NCBI RefSeq assembly: GCF_022229005.1
Contig: NZ_JAKKFD010000062.1
Coordinates: 1-58,091, forward strand
Reading direction: 5' to 3'
DNA length: 58,091 nucleotides
Origin: Micromonospora trifolii
GTDB taxonomy: Bacteria; Actinomycetota; Actinomycetes; Mycobacteriales; Micromonosporaceae
Every line of letters begins with the position of its first letter. Position 1 is the first letter of the stretch. Below are positions 25,710 to 34,186 of the stretch, in pieces. The notes beneath the pieces were generated by a model, which did no database searches, was not told the DNA's origin, and saw only the letters and a program-made list of their open reading frames with translations. The translations under genes were made by a program, and so were the position numbers.

Positions 25710-25725
25710 CCGAACAGGTGTACGA
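25710..25725 (-). promoter_or_regulatory. LexA (SOS) box upstream of recA
   Basis: On the minus strand TCGTACACCTGTTCGG matches the actinobacterial SOS consensus TCGAAC-N4-GTTCGA at ten of its twelve specified positions. It is about 130 nt before the recA start and downstream of the DUF3046 gene, so recA can be induced separately. Confidence 0.7.
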
Positions 25726-25762
25726 CTAGACAAGTGACACGCGGAACCGGCGAAAAGGCTGC

Positions 25763-25963
25763 TCAGCGTAGTCGAGCGGGCACCCGGTCGGGGTACGCGG
25801 CACAAACCGCCCGCCACACCATGTGCGTCTGCTCCCCCGATGCCAGGGCCTGCTCGATGGTCCGCCCGCCGAGCTGGGACAGCACCTGATCGCGGGCGAT
25901 GCTGGCCGCGTAGCCGGGCCCGAACGCCTCGTCCAACCGCGTCCAGAAGTCGGTCAGCCGCAC
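25763..25963 (-). CDS. DUF3046 family protein
   Basis: A 66-aa protein of actinobacterial family DUF3046, regularly found just upstream of recA; function unknown. The characteristic start is VRLTDFWTRLDEAFG, and the tail is MVWRAVCAAYPDRVP. GTG 25963 follows GAGGAGG about ten bases upstream. It begins 5 nt after the MFS gene ends, so it may be read from the MFS promoter. Confidence 0.88.
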   Translation of the reverse strand: MRLTDFWTRLDEAFGPGYAASIARDQVLSQLGGRTIEQALASGEQTHMVWRAVCAAYPDRVPARLR

Positions 25964-25968
25964 AGTGA

Positions 25969-27360
25969 TCAGCCCTCCTCGTCCGGTGCCCCGGTCGGCA
26001 CCGGGCGCAACGCTAGCGCCACCAGGGGCGCCGCCGCGACCGCCGCGAGCAGGGTGAGCACGGGATATCCGGCGAACTGCATGACAAACCCGCTGACCAC
26101 GGCGGCCCCGGCCCCGGCCAACCCCATGATCAGGTCGGACAGCCCCTGGACGCTCGGCCGCACCTCGGCCGCCACCGACTCGGACAGCAGTGTCGAACCG
26201 GCCACCATCGTCCCCGACCAGCCCAACCCGAGCAGGACCAGACCGACCGAGAGTCGGGGCGTGTGGTGCCCGGCGGTGCCGGCGACCGCACAGGCGGCCA
26301 GCAGCAGCCCGACCCCACCGAGGATCACCGCCCGTCGACCGAGCCGGTCGGTGAGCCAACCCACCACCGGGGAGAACGCGTACATGCCGGCGATGTGCAG
26401 GCTCAGCACGATGCCGACCAGCCGCAACACGTCGGCGTCGGCGTGCGACTCACCGAGCCGCACCGGAGTCATCGCCATCACCGCCACCATCACCAGGTGA
26501 CCCACCGCCACGGCGGCGATCCCGAGTCGGGCGGCGGGCTGTCCGCGTACCACCGACCAGGCCGCACGCATCCCGGCGCCGCGCGGCGCGCGCACCGTGA
26601 CCGACGCGGCGGCCGGCGTCGCACCGCCACCTGCCACCGGCGCCTCGGCCGCCACCGCTGTCGCCGTCGCGTCGGCGACCGGCGGCAGATCGGCGGCCGG
26701 CGCGTCGGCCGCCGCGATCCGCCGCGCGGTGAGCAGCGGGTCGGGGCGGAGCAACCCGAGGAGTACGACGGCAGCCAGCACGAACGCGGCCGCGCTGAAC
26801 GCGAACGGGCCGGCCAGCGGAGGCAGCCCCCAGCCGGTGGTGACCCGGTCGGCCAGCGCGGCGAAGTTCGGCGCGGCCACCGCACCGATGGTGGTGGCCC
26901 AGACGATCAGGGAGAGCTGCCGCCCCCGGCGGGCCGGCTCGGCGAGATCCACCGCCGTGTAGCGGGCCTGGAGGTTCGCCGCGGTGCCCCCGCCGAAGAG
27001 CAGCATGCCGAGGAAGAGCAGCGGCACCCAGCGGGTGGCCGCGGCCACCACCACCAGCAGGCCGCCGACGGCGCCGACCGCGTACGCCAGCACCAGACCC
27101 GGCCGGCGACCGTGCCGCGCCATGATCCGGGTGACCGGCACGGCGAGCAGCGCGGCACCGACCACCCCGGCGCTCTGCGCGACACCGGCCACAGCGGTCC
27201 CGGCGATCCGTGCCGCGAGCAGCGCGCCCACGGCGATGCCGATGGTCACGCCGATCCCGCCGATGATCTGGGTGGTGAAGAGCAGCCGCAGGGTACGCCG
27301 CTGGATCGACGCGACGTCGGGTCGGGCGGCGGTACGCGGCGCGGTCAGGTCGGTCGCCAT
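25969..27360 (-). CDS. MFS transporter
   Basis: A 463-aa major facilitator with about twelve predicted membrane helices. A long Ala/Pro/Val-rich cytoplasmic loop near the middle (about residues 205-265) separates the two six-helix halves. The motif RIMARHGRRPGLVL after helix 2 is the MFS signature loop, with a related TDRLGRRAVIL in the second half. ATG 27360 has AGGAG upstream. Substrate unknown; drug or metabolite export is typical for this shape. Confidence 0.88.
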   Translation of the reverse strand: MATDLTAPRTAARPDVASIQRRTLRLLFTTQIIGGIGVTIGIAVGALLAARIAGTAVAGVAQSAGVVGAALLAVPVTRIMARHGRRPGLVLAYAVGAVGGLLVVVAAATRWVPLLFLGMLLFGGGTAANLQARYTAVDLAEPARRGRQLSLIVWATTIGAVAAPNFAALADRVTTGWGLPPLAGPFAFSAAAFVLAAVVLLGLLRPDPLLTARRIAAADAPAADLPPVADATATAVAAEAPVAGGGATPAAASVTVRAPRGAGMRAAWSVVRGQPAARLGIAAVAVGHLVMVAVMAMTPVRLGESHADADVLRLVGIVLSLHIAGMYAFSPVVGWLTDRLGRRAVILGGVGLLLAACAVAGTAGHHTPRLSVGLVLLGLGWSGTMVAGSTLLSESVAAEVRPSVQGLSDLIMGLAGAGAAVVSGFVMQFAGYPVLTLLAAVAAAPLVALALRPVPTGAPDEEG

Positions 27361-27576
27361 CGGCGCTCCTGTCGGAAGGGGTGACTCATCCTCGCGCACC
27401 CGCACCGACCAGCGGCAGTGGGTTTTGCCGACAGCCGAACCCGGTCCGGCCGAGCACGCCCCGTCGCGCCGGAACGGGGTCGCTCCCTGCGCGGCCCACG
27501 CCTATGGTGCCCGAATGAGCGATGCCGAACTGCGGTCGCCGGTTCCCGGCAGGGGTCGTGCGTGGCGGTTCACCGG

Positions 27577-28281
27577 TCAGCCGGGCAGGGCGCGGGTGAC
27601 GACAGTGAGGTCGGCGACCAGGCCCTCGTACGCCTTGTCCTGGTCGTCGGCCCGCAGGACGGCGGACGGGTGGATGGTGGCCAGCAGCCGAGCCTCCGGC
27701 GCGTCGGCCCGCTTTCCGGCACTGTCCACCGGCACCTGCTCGAAATCCGCTGGGTGCTGGGCCGACTCCGGCCAGGGCAGCAGCTCGCCCCGCTGCCGGG
27801 TGACCCGGAAGGACGGGCCGAGCAGCGCCTTGGCGGCGGTCGCGCCGAGCACCACCACGACCTCCGGACGCAGCCGGGCGAACTCGGCGACCAACCAGGG
27901 GCGGCAGGCGGTGATGTGCGCCTGGTCCGGGGTCTGGTGGATCCGCCGCTTGCCACGCAGCTCAAAGCGGAAGTGCTTTACGGCATTTGTCAGGTAGAGG
28001 TGACCCGGGTCCAGCCCGGCGTCGTCGACGGCGCGGCGCAGCAGGCGTCCGGCCGGACCGACGAAGGGCAGCCCCTTCTGGTCCTCCATGTCACCGGGCT
28101 GCTCGCCGACGAGCACCACCCGGGCGCTCTCGTCGCCCCGGCCGAAGACCGTCTGCGAGGCGTCCCGGTACAGCTCGCAGCCCCGGCAGCCGCCGGCGGC
28201 GGTGCGCAGGTCGTCGATGGTGTCGGCATCGGGCGGGATGAACCGCTGGGCGCCCGGAGGGCTCCCGGTCTGCTCGGCCAT
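27577..28281 (-). CDS. udgX: UdgX-family uracil-DNA glycosylase
   Basis: A 234-aa member of the UDG superfamily. GEQPGD (59-64) is the uracil-recognition motif. KRRIH (111-115) is the loop diagnostic of UdgX, where the histidine forms a covalent bond with the abasic-site sugar after uracil excision. HPSAVLR is the C-terminal motif. Cysteines C32, C35 and C126 are consistent with the Fe-S cluster. TATATA (28291-28296) lies 9 nt before the ATG and no ribosome-binding site is seen, so the transcript may be leaderless. Confidence 0.92.
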   Translation of the reverse strand: MAEQTGSPPGAQRFIPPDADTIDDLRTAAGGCRGCELYRDASQTVFGRGDESARVVLVGEQPGDMEDQKGLPFVGPAGRLLRRAVDDAGLDPGHLYLTNAVKHFRFELRGKRRIHQTPDQAHITACRPWLVAEFARLRPEVVVVLGATAAKALLGPSFRVTRQRGELLPWPESAQHPADFEQVPVDSAGKRADAPEARLLATIHPSAVLRADDQDKAYEGLVADLTVVTRALPG

Positions 28282-28347
28282 GCCGACTGTTATATACCCG
28301 TTCGGTGCTCGCCGCCGGATACGCCCCGGCGCCCCGGCCGCTTTGCG

Positions 28348-28467
28348 TCAGTACCCGTTGCCGCCCCCGTCGCCGCCGGACGCGATCGCGATCAGCACGA
28401 TGACGATGATGATGATCGCCACCGCCACCGCGATCCAGATCCCCTTACGAGCCCCACCAGAAGCCAT
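28348..28467 (-). CDS. 39-residue single-pass membrane peptide
   Basis: ATG 28467 with GGAGG upstream encodes MASGGARKG, then a 20-residue Ile/Val/Ala transmembrane helix and the tail ASGGDGGGNGY. A charged N-terminus followed by one helix predicts a small membrane protein. No family is recognised. It lies just upstream of udgX on the same strand, 66 nt away, so a shared transcript is possible. Confidence 0.65.
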   Translation of the reverse strand: MASGGARKGIWIAVAVAIIIIVIVLIAIASGGDGGGNGY

Positions 28468-28517
28468 GTCCCCCACCTCCGGGCGCCCGCATACCCGTCC
28501 CGGCCGTCCCGAATCCC

Positions 28518-28591
28518 CGCGATCTTGCACTTTCTGCCCCGACCAACATGCACAGGCCCGACATTCCGCCAACACAAACCGCAAGATCGCG
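28518..28591. repeat. Palindromic intergenic repeat, family I, copy 2
   Basis: Arms CGCGATCTTGC (28518-28528) and GCAAGATCGCG (28581-28591) are perfect complements. CACTTTC extends the left arm as in copy 1. It lies just past the end of the minus-strand MocR-type gene and may act as its terminator. Confidence 0.75.
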
Positions 28592-28625
28592 AGGGCGGGG
28601 GGCGGGGTGGGGCGCGGGGGCAGAG

Positions 28626-29966
28626 TCAGGTGGGGAAGCCTCGGGAGGGCGGTGGGTTCTCGGCTTGGGCGAGGGCTGCGGCCAGGGGGGCCAGGTCGGT
28701 GGGCTCCAGGGAGCTGACGGTGATGCGCAGGGCGGGCGGGGCGGCGATCCGGTAGAGCGCGCCGGGGGCCACCGCCCAGCCGGCGTCGCGGAGCGCGGTC
28801 ACAGTGCTGGTCTCGTCCGCGACCGGCAGCCAGACGTTGATGCCGCTACGACCGTGTGCGGTCAGGCCGTGCTCGGCCAGCGCGGCGAGCAGCCCGTCGC
28901 GGCGCTGCTCGTAGCTCTGTGCCGCCCGCTGCACCAGCTCGGTGACCGCAGGGTCCCGCCACAGGGCGAGCACCAGGCGTTGCAGCACTGTGGAGACCCA
29001 GCCGGCGCCGACCCGGGTGCGGCCGCTCACCCGGGCCACCGTCGTCTCGTCGCCGACCAGCACCGCCAGCCGGAGGTCCGGGCCGAAGGGTTTGCTCACC
29101 GAGCGGAGGAAGGCCCAACTCGCTGTCGCACCGGCGAGCGGGTGCAGGGGTACGCGGGCCAGTTCGGCAGCGTGGTCGTCCTCGATCAGCAGCAGGTCCC
29201 GCCGGCCGGCGAGCAGCGCCCGCAACGCCTCCGCGCGCTCCTCGGAGACGGCGGCGCCGGTCGGATTCTGCGCCCGGCTGGTGATGATCAGCGCCCGCGC
29301 TCCGGCGGCGAGGGCCGCTGCCACCCCGGCGACCTGCGGCCCCTCGTCGTCCAGCGGCACACCGATCGGGCGCAGACCCAGCGCGGCGACCAGGTCGAGC
29401 AGGTTGGCCCAGCCCGGGTCCTCGACCGCCACCGCGTCGCCGGGGCGCAGGTGGGCGCCGAGCAGCCGCTCGATGCCGTCCAGCGCACCGCCGGTGAGCG
29501 TCAGGTCCCCGGCCGGGACACCGTCGGCGCGCAGCCGGGCGCGGGCCGCCTCGGCCAGTTCGGGCAGTACTCCGGCATCGGAGTAGCCGACCGGCGGGCC
29601 GTCGTCGGCGGCGAGCGCCGCCAGGTGCGGGCCCAGCGGGGGAAGCAGCCGGGGGTCGGGTTCACCCCGGGACAGGTCTCGGGCGCCGGGCAACGGTGGA
29701 GGGCGCAGCGCGGAGCGGCGGGCGGCAACCGGCGGGCGGGGGCGCACCCGGGTGCCGTGGCGACCGGCGGTGGCGAGCAGGCCGCGCTGGCGCAGCTCCT
29801 GGTAGGCGCGCGCGACGGTGGCGGGGCTGACCGCGAGCTCGGCGGCGAGTGCCCGCACGGGTGGCAGGGCGGCCCCCGGTGAGAGGGCGCCGGTACGGAT
29901 GCCCGACTCGATGCTGGCCGAAATCTCGACGGCTGTCGTACCGGTGAGCTGATAGTGTGCTGACAC
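28626..29966 (-). CDS. MocR/PdxR-type transcriptional regulator (GntR HTH plus aminotransferase-like domain)
   Basis: A 446-aa regulator. The N-terminal GntR winged helix (about 10-78, PPVRALAAELAVSPATVARAYQELRQRGL) is fused to a fold-type-I aminotransferase-like domain. The PLP lysine is in SVSKPFGPD and NPTGA is also present. Such proteins usually sense PLP or an amino-acid adduct. GTG 29966 has no ribosome-binding site, but TACAAT lies 9 nt upstream on the minus strand, suggesting a leaderless message. It is divergent from a gene with a PNPOx-like domain, which is the likely target. Confidence 0.88.
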   Translation of the reverse strand: MSAHYQLTGTTAVEISASIESGIRTGALSPGAALPPVRALAAELAVSPATVARAYQELRQRGLLATAGRHGTRVRPRPPVAARRSALRPPPLPGARDLSRGEPDPRLLPPLGPHLAALAADDGPPVGYSDAGVLPELAEAARARLRADGVPAGDLTLTGGALDGIERLLGAHLRPGDAVAVEDPGWANLLDLVAALGLRPIGVPLDDEGPQVAGVAAALAAGARALIITSRAQNPTGAAVSEERAEALRALLAGRRDLLLIEDDHAAELARVPLHPLAGATASWAFLRSVSKPFGPDLRLAVLVGDETTVARVSGRTRVGAGWVSTVLQRLVLALWRDPAVTELVQRAAQSYEQRRDGLLAALAEHGLTAHGRSGINVWLPVADETSTVTALRDAGWAVAPGALYRIAAPPALRITVSSLEPTDLAPLAAALAQAENPPPSRGFPT

Positions 29967-29981
29967 AAATAAGAGATTGTA
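29953..29981. promoter_or_regulatory. Divergent promoter/operator between the MocR-type gene and the PNPOx-GNAT gene
   Basis: This short AT-rich stretch contains TGTGCTGACACA, an inverted repeat with 4-bp arms overlapping the regulator start codon. It also holds ATTGTA, which reads TACAAT (a -10 match) toward the regulator. A regulator bound here could control both directions. Prediction only. Confidence 0.4.
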
Positions 29982-30002
29982 CTAGAACGAAGGGGTGAGC
30001 GC

Positions 30003-31247
30003 ATGTATCCACCCACCGCCCGGACCACACCCCACCGCTCCCGCGACAAGATGAGCTACGACCGGGCCGCCGCCCACGCCGTGCTCGACGAGGCGTACGA
30101 CTGCGCGCTGAGCTTCACCGTCGACGGCCAGCCACGGGTGTTGCCCACCCTGCACGTCCGCATCGGCGACACGCTCTACCTGCACGGCTCCACCGGCAGT
30201 CGGCCGCTGCTCGCCGCCCGGGGCGACGACGGGTTGCCGGTCTGCGTCGCGGTGACACTGCTCGACGGGCTGGTCTACGCCCGCTCCCAGTTCCACCACA
30301 GCGCCAACTACCGCTCGGTCGTCGCGCACGGCACCGCCCGCCTGGTCACCGACGAGCGGGAGAAGCTCGCCATGCTCACCGCGCTGGTCGAGAAGGTCGG
30401 CGCGGGACGCAGCACCGCCACCCGTCCGCCCAGCCGTCGCGAGCTGGCCGAGACCGCAGTACTCGCGCTGCCACTGCGCGAGGTGTCCGTCCGGGCCCGC
30501 AGCGGTGGGGTCCGCGAGGACGAGGCCGACCTGGACCTGCCGCACTGGGCCGGCGTACTGCCACTGCGACTGACCGCCGGAGCACCCGAGCCGGACGCCG
30601 GGGTCACCGCGCCGCTGCCGGCGTACCTGCGGACGCCCCGCACGCCCTGGCACGACCCGGTGCCGCTGCACGGCGAGCACGTTCGGCTGGAGCCGCTGGA
30701 GTTGGCCCACACCGACGAGTTGCACGCCGCCACCGCGGACCCGGAGGTGTGGCGGCACCTCAGCGTCGCGCCACCCACCGCCCCCGCCGAGACCGCCGAG
30801 GTGATCGGCACCGCCCTGGCCGCCCAGCACCGCGGCGAGCGGGTGGCCTGGGTGCAGCGCTGCGCGGCGACCGGGGCGGTGGTGGGCACCACCTCCTACT
30901 ACGACATCGACCCGGAGAGGCGGGCGGTGGCCATCGGGCACACCTTCCTCGGCCAGCCCTGGTGGCGTACCGGGATCAACACCGAAGCGAAGTTGCTGCT
31001 GCTCAGCCGGGCCTTCGACGACCTGGGCGCGGTACGGGTCGCCTGGCACACCGACATCCGCAACGTTCGCTCCCAGGAAGCCATCGAACGGCTCGGCGCG
31101 ACCCGGGAAGGGGTGCTGCGGATGCACCGGCAACGCCCGGACGGCTCCTGGCGGGACACCGTGCAGTACGCGATGACAGTCGACGAGTGGCCGAACGCAC
31201 AGGCCAGGCTGCGAGAAAGACTTCTGCGGACGGCACCGGTGGCGTGA
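30003..31247 (+). CDS. PNPOx-like flavin-binding domain fused to GNAT acetyltransferase
   Basis: A 414-aa two-domain protein. Residues about 15-215 resemble the pyridoxamine-phosphate-oxidase split-barrel group (SYDRAAAHAVLDEAYDCALSFTVDGQPRVLPT, LYLHGS, VARSQFHHSANYRSVVAHG-like blocks). Residues about 220-405 are a RimJ/RimL-type GNAT acetyltransferase (VRLEPLELAHTDELHAA, GHTFLGQPWWRTGINTEAKLLL, NVRSQEAIERLGATREG). ATG 30003 follows AAGGGGTGAG. It overlaps the exporter downstream by one base and is divergent from a MocR-type regulator. The fusion hints at a flavin- or B6-related small molecule that is acetylated, then exported; substrate unknown. Confidence 0.85.
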   Translation: MYPPTARTTPHRSRDKMSYDRAAAHAVLDEAYDCALSFTVDGQPRVLPTLHVRIGDTLYLHGSTGSRPLLAARGDDGLPVCVAVTLLDGLVYARSQFHHSANYRSVVAHGTARLVTDEREKLAMLTALVEKVGAGRSTATRPPSRRELAETAVLALPLREVSVRARSGGVREDEADLDLPHWAGVLPLRLTAGAPEPDAGVTAPLPAYLRTPRTPWHDPVPLHGEHVRLEPLELAHTDELHAATADPEVWRHLSVAPPTAPAETAEVIGTALAAQHRGERVAWVQRCAATGAVVGTTSYYDIDPERRAVAIGHTFLGQPWWRTGINTEAKLLLLSRAFDDLGAVRVAWHTDIRNVRSQEAIERLGATREGVLRMHRQRPDGSWRDTVQYAMTVDEWPNAQARLRERLLRTAPVA

Positions 31248-31918
31248 TGATGGCGGGCGTGCTGGGGATCAACGACATCTGGACGTACGTGCTGGGCACC
31301 GTGGCCATCATCCTGCTGCCCGGGCCGAACTCACTCTTCGTGCTCTCCACAGCGGCCAAACGGGGCGTCGCGGTCGGCTACCGGGCTGCCGGTGGCGTGT
31401 TCGTCGGCGACGGGGTGCTGATGTTCCTCTCCGCCGCCGGGGTGGCATCGCTGCTCAAGGCGTACCCACCGCTGTTCATGGTGATCAAGTACGCCGGTGC
31501 CGCGTACCTCGGTTATGTCGGGGTGACCATGCTGCTCGGCGCCGCGCGGCGCTGGCGCGACCGCAACGACCCGAGCACGCCGCGGCTCATCGACGCCGCG
31601 GAGCCGGCGGCGATGCGCAGCCCGTTCCGCAAGGCGCTGGTGATCAGCCTGCTGAACCCGAAGGCGATCCTGTTCTTCATCTCGTTCTTCATCCAGTTCG
31701 TCGACCCCGGTTACGCCTGGCCGGCGCTGTCGTTCCTGCTGCTCGGGCTGATCGCGCAGGTGACCAGCGCGATCTACCTGACCGCGTTGATCTTCGCGGG
31801 CACCTTCCTGGCCGCCCAGTTCCGCCAACGCCGTCGCCTGGCCGCCGGTGGCACCACCGCCGTAGCCGCCCTGTTCCTGGCCTTCAGCCTCAAGCTAGCC
31901 ACCGCCAGCGCCGGCTGA
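31247..31918 (+). CDS. LysE/RhtB-family exporter (LeuE-like)
   Basis: A 223-aa membrane protein with about six helices. The family motif LLPGPNSLFVLSTAAKRGVAVGYRAA near the N-terminus and NPKAILFFISFF in the middle place it near LeuE, an amino-acid effluxer. It starts at ATG 31247 (or 31250), sharing a base with the upstream stop codon, so it is coupled to the PNPOx-GNAT protein and may export its product. Confidence 0.9.
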   Translation: MMAGVLGINDIWTYVLGTVAIILLPGPNSLFVLSTAAKRGVAVGYRAAGGVFVGDGVLMFLSAAGVASLLKAYPPLFMVIKYAGAAYLGYVGVTMLLGAARRWRDRNDPSTPRLIDAAEPAAMRSPFRKALVISLLNPKAILFFISFFIQFVDPGYAWPALSFLLLGLIAQVTSAIYLTALIFAGTFLAAQFRQRRRLAAGGTTAVAALFLAFSLKLATASAG

Positions 31919-31960
31919 CCCACCCCACCCCCGTCCCGCGCTGCCCCGCTCCCTGTCCGC

Positions 31961-32034
31961 CGCGATCTTGCGCTTTCGGTCGCCGAAACGCGCACTATGT
32001 GCCGTTTTGTCGCCGCAGAAACTGCAAGATCGCG
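31961..32034. repeat. Palindromic intergenic repeat, family I, copy 3
   Basis: Arms of 17 nt (31961-31977 and 32018-32034) pair with two mismatches. The outer part CGCGATCTTGC is identical to copy 2. It lies between the convergent LysE-type and Spo0M-like genes and may act as a bidirectional terminator. Confidence 0.8.
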
Positions 32035-32044
32035 GGGGCGGGGG

Positions 32045-32974
32045 TCAGGTTCCGTCGCCGCCGGAGCCGCCGCCTCCTACGCCGGCACCGCCGGCGGTGC
32101 CGCCCAGGCCGTAGCCCGGTCGGATCGGCTCGTCGGGATGGCGGCTGACGTGGGCCGACCCGGCGATCTGCGCGGACCAGTCGGCGTGTGCGGCCGCGGC
32201 GGCATGCCTGTTGATCGCCTGGCGGACCCAGCCGTCCACCGTGGCGACCCAGTCGCGTCGGTCGGCGTCCTCGTGCCAGATCCGGAACCGGCTGATGCTC
32301 TGGTGGGTGATTCCGGCCAGCGCCAGCCGGCGATCCATCCAGAGGATCGCCTCCAGGCCCGCCGAGTTGGTCACGAAGATCACCTCCAGCTCGGTGATCG
32401 GGCCGGCGTAGAGCGGCCCCACCCAGTAGCCCCAGCGCTGGTGCAACGGCAGGGTGTGCTCCACCCCCGGCAACCCGCCCTCCTGCAACCCGGACTGGCG
32501 GATCATGAAGCCCAGCGTGTCCAGCGCCGCCAGCACGTGCTGCTGGGTGGGGATCGGATGCACGAAGACCGGCACCATGGCCCCCTGGTCACGGTCGGGG
32601 TCGAGCGACACCTCGGTCCGCAGGCCCATCCGCAGGCTCAGCAGCGGCACCCCACCGAAGATGGTCACCGGGGTCTCCCACGGCAGCGGGAACGCGAAGT
32701 CGACAGCCCGCCGCCGGCCGGCCGGTACGACGAACCGGCCGGCGATCGGCAGGTGGTGGAACTGCACGAGACGTCGGGCCGCGTTCGGGTCGTCCGGTTC
32801 GACAGTGGTGACGAGGCCGAGCCGGATGTGCCGCACCAGCACGTCCTCCGGACCGGCCGCGAGAGTCACCCGCCCCGGCAGGCGCAGGCCCGGGCGGGTA
32901 CTCGGATTGGGCAGCGTGGTCAGCACGGAGAACCCGGTCCGACCGGACTCCGGGGACACTCCCGTCAGCCGCAC
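32045..32974 (-). CDS. Spo0M-like (SpoOM family) protein
   Basis: A 309-aa protein similar to the Spo0M arrestin-like family. Features are PGLRLPGRVTLAAG, the HLPIAGRFVVPAGRRRAVDFAFPLPWETP block, and a C-terminal region with FRIWHEDADRRDWVATVDGWV. The last 30 residues are almost pure Gly/Ala/Ser. GTG 32974 has GGGAGG upstream; the frame opens at 33013. In Bacillus Spo0M affects sporulation and surface behaviour; in filamentous actinobacteria the role is not defined. The family match is by pattern, so moderate confidence. Confidence 0.75.
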   Translation of the reverse strand: MRLTGVSPESGRTGFSVLTTLPNPSTRPGLRLPGRVTLAAGPEDVLVRHIRLGLVTTVEPDDPNAARRLVQFHHLPIAGRFVVPAGRRRAVDFAFPLPWETPVTIFGGVPLLSLRMGLRTEVSLDPDRDQGAMVPVFVHPIPTQQHVLAALDTLGFMIRQSGLQEGGLPGVEHTLPLHQRWGYWVGPLYAGPITELEVIFVTNSAGLEAILWMDRRLALAGITHQSISRFRIWHEDADRRDWVATVDGWVRQAINRHAAAAAHADWSAQIAGSAHVSRHPDEPIRPGYGLGGTAGGAGVGGGGSGGDGT

Positions 32975-33121
32975 CGCGCGCCCCCTCCCGGGACGGGGCC
33001 CAGCCGGCCCCACCAGGCGCGCCTACCCGGTCGGTGTCGGCTCAAGCCCGCCCGCGTCCAGCGGCGCTGCGGGCCGAGCGCTGACCCGGCCGCACGTCGT
33101 CAGTGCGGCCGGGTCGGCAGG

Positions 33122-34186
33122 TCAGCGCAACCGACGCCCGCGCGGGACCGTGTCGGTCTCGTCGTCGAACTCCCCGATGACCTCCTCCAGGAGATCCTCC
33201 AGGGCCACGAAGCCGATCGGCCGGGCCGGGCCACCGCCGTTGCGGACCAACGCGAGCTGCGACTGCCGGGCCCGCATCGCCGCCACCGCCTCGGTGACCG
33301 AGGACGTGGCGGGCAGCGTGAACGCGGGCGTCATCAGCTCCCCGGCGGTGGCGACCCGGCCGGTGGTGACCACCCGTACCGCCTCCCGGACGTGCACGAG
33401 CCCGCACACGTCACCCGCCTCGTCGAGCACCGCGAGCCGGGATCGGCCGCTGTCCCGGCTGACCTCCTCGATCCGCCCGGCCGGGTCGTCCCGGCGGACG
33501 GTGACCATGGTGGCGAACGGTTCCATGACCTGCGCCACCGATGTGCCCTGCAACTCCAGCATGCTGGTGAGCAGTTGGTGCTGTTCGGCACCGAGCAGCC
33601 CGTGCTCACGGGACTGCTCCAGCAGGATCCGCAGCTCGTCCGGCCCGTGCACCTGGGCGAGCTGGTCCTGCTGGTTGACGCCGAACAGCCGCAGGATCGC
33701 GTTGGCGAGGGCGTTCAGCGCGGACAGCACCGGCCGGGAGACCCGGGCGAAGGCGCGGAACGGCAACGCGAGCAGCGTCGCCGAGCGCTCCGCGTCGGTG
33801 ATCGCCCACGACTTCGGCGCCATCTCACCCACCACCAGGTGCAGGAAGGTCACCACCCCGAGGGCGAAGACCAGGGCGATGAGGTGACTGGCCGCGTCCG
33901 GCAGGCCCACCGCGTGCAGCAGAGGGCTGAGCAGGTGCTCGATCGCCGGCTCGGCCAGCGCGCCGAGACCCAGGGTGCACAGCGTGATGCCGAGCTGCGC
34001 GCCGGCCAGCATCAGCGACAGCTCGCGGACGCCATCCAGCGCGGCACGTGCCGCCCGACCACCGTTCGCCGCCGCCTGCTCCAGGCGGTAGCGCTTGCTG
34101 GCCACCAGGGCGAACTCGGCGGCCACGAAGAACCCGTTCAGCGCCAGCAGGATCACCGAACTGAACAGTGCGATCCCGGGGCTCAT
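33122..34186 (-). CDS. CNNM-domain/CBS-pair membrane protein (hemolysin C family)
   Basis: A 354-aa integral membrane protein. The N-terminal CNNM/DUF21 transmembrane domain (about 1-190) carries SGAQLGIT-like LAGAQLGITLCTLGLG and VGEMAPKSWAI. Two CBS motifs follow (about 200-340). The CorC_HlyC domain is missing, so it is shorter than its neighbour. Relatives are linked to Mg2+/Co2+ export. It overlaps the preceding gene by 4 nt (ATGA), so the two probably form a heteromer. Confidence 0.9.
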   Translation of the reverse strand: MSPGIALFSSVILLALNGFFVAAEFALVASKRYRLEQAAANGGRAARAALDGVRELSLMLAGAQLGITLCTLGLGALAEPAIEHLLSPLLHAVGLPDAASHLIALVFALGVVTFLHLVVGEMAPKSWAITDAERSATLLALPFRAFARVSRPVLSALNALANAILRLFGVNQQDQLAQVHGPDELRILLEQSREHGLLGAEQHQLLTSMLELQGTSVAQVMEPFATMVTVRRDDPAGRIEEVSRDSGRSRLAVLDEAGDVCGLVHVREAVRVVTTGRVATAGELMTPAFTLPATSSVTEAVAAMRARQSQLALVRNGGGPARPIGFVALEDLLEEVIGEFDDETDTVPRGRRLR

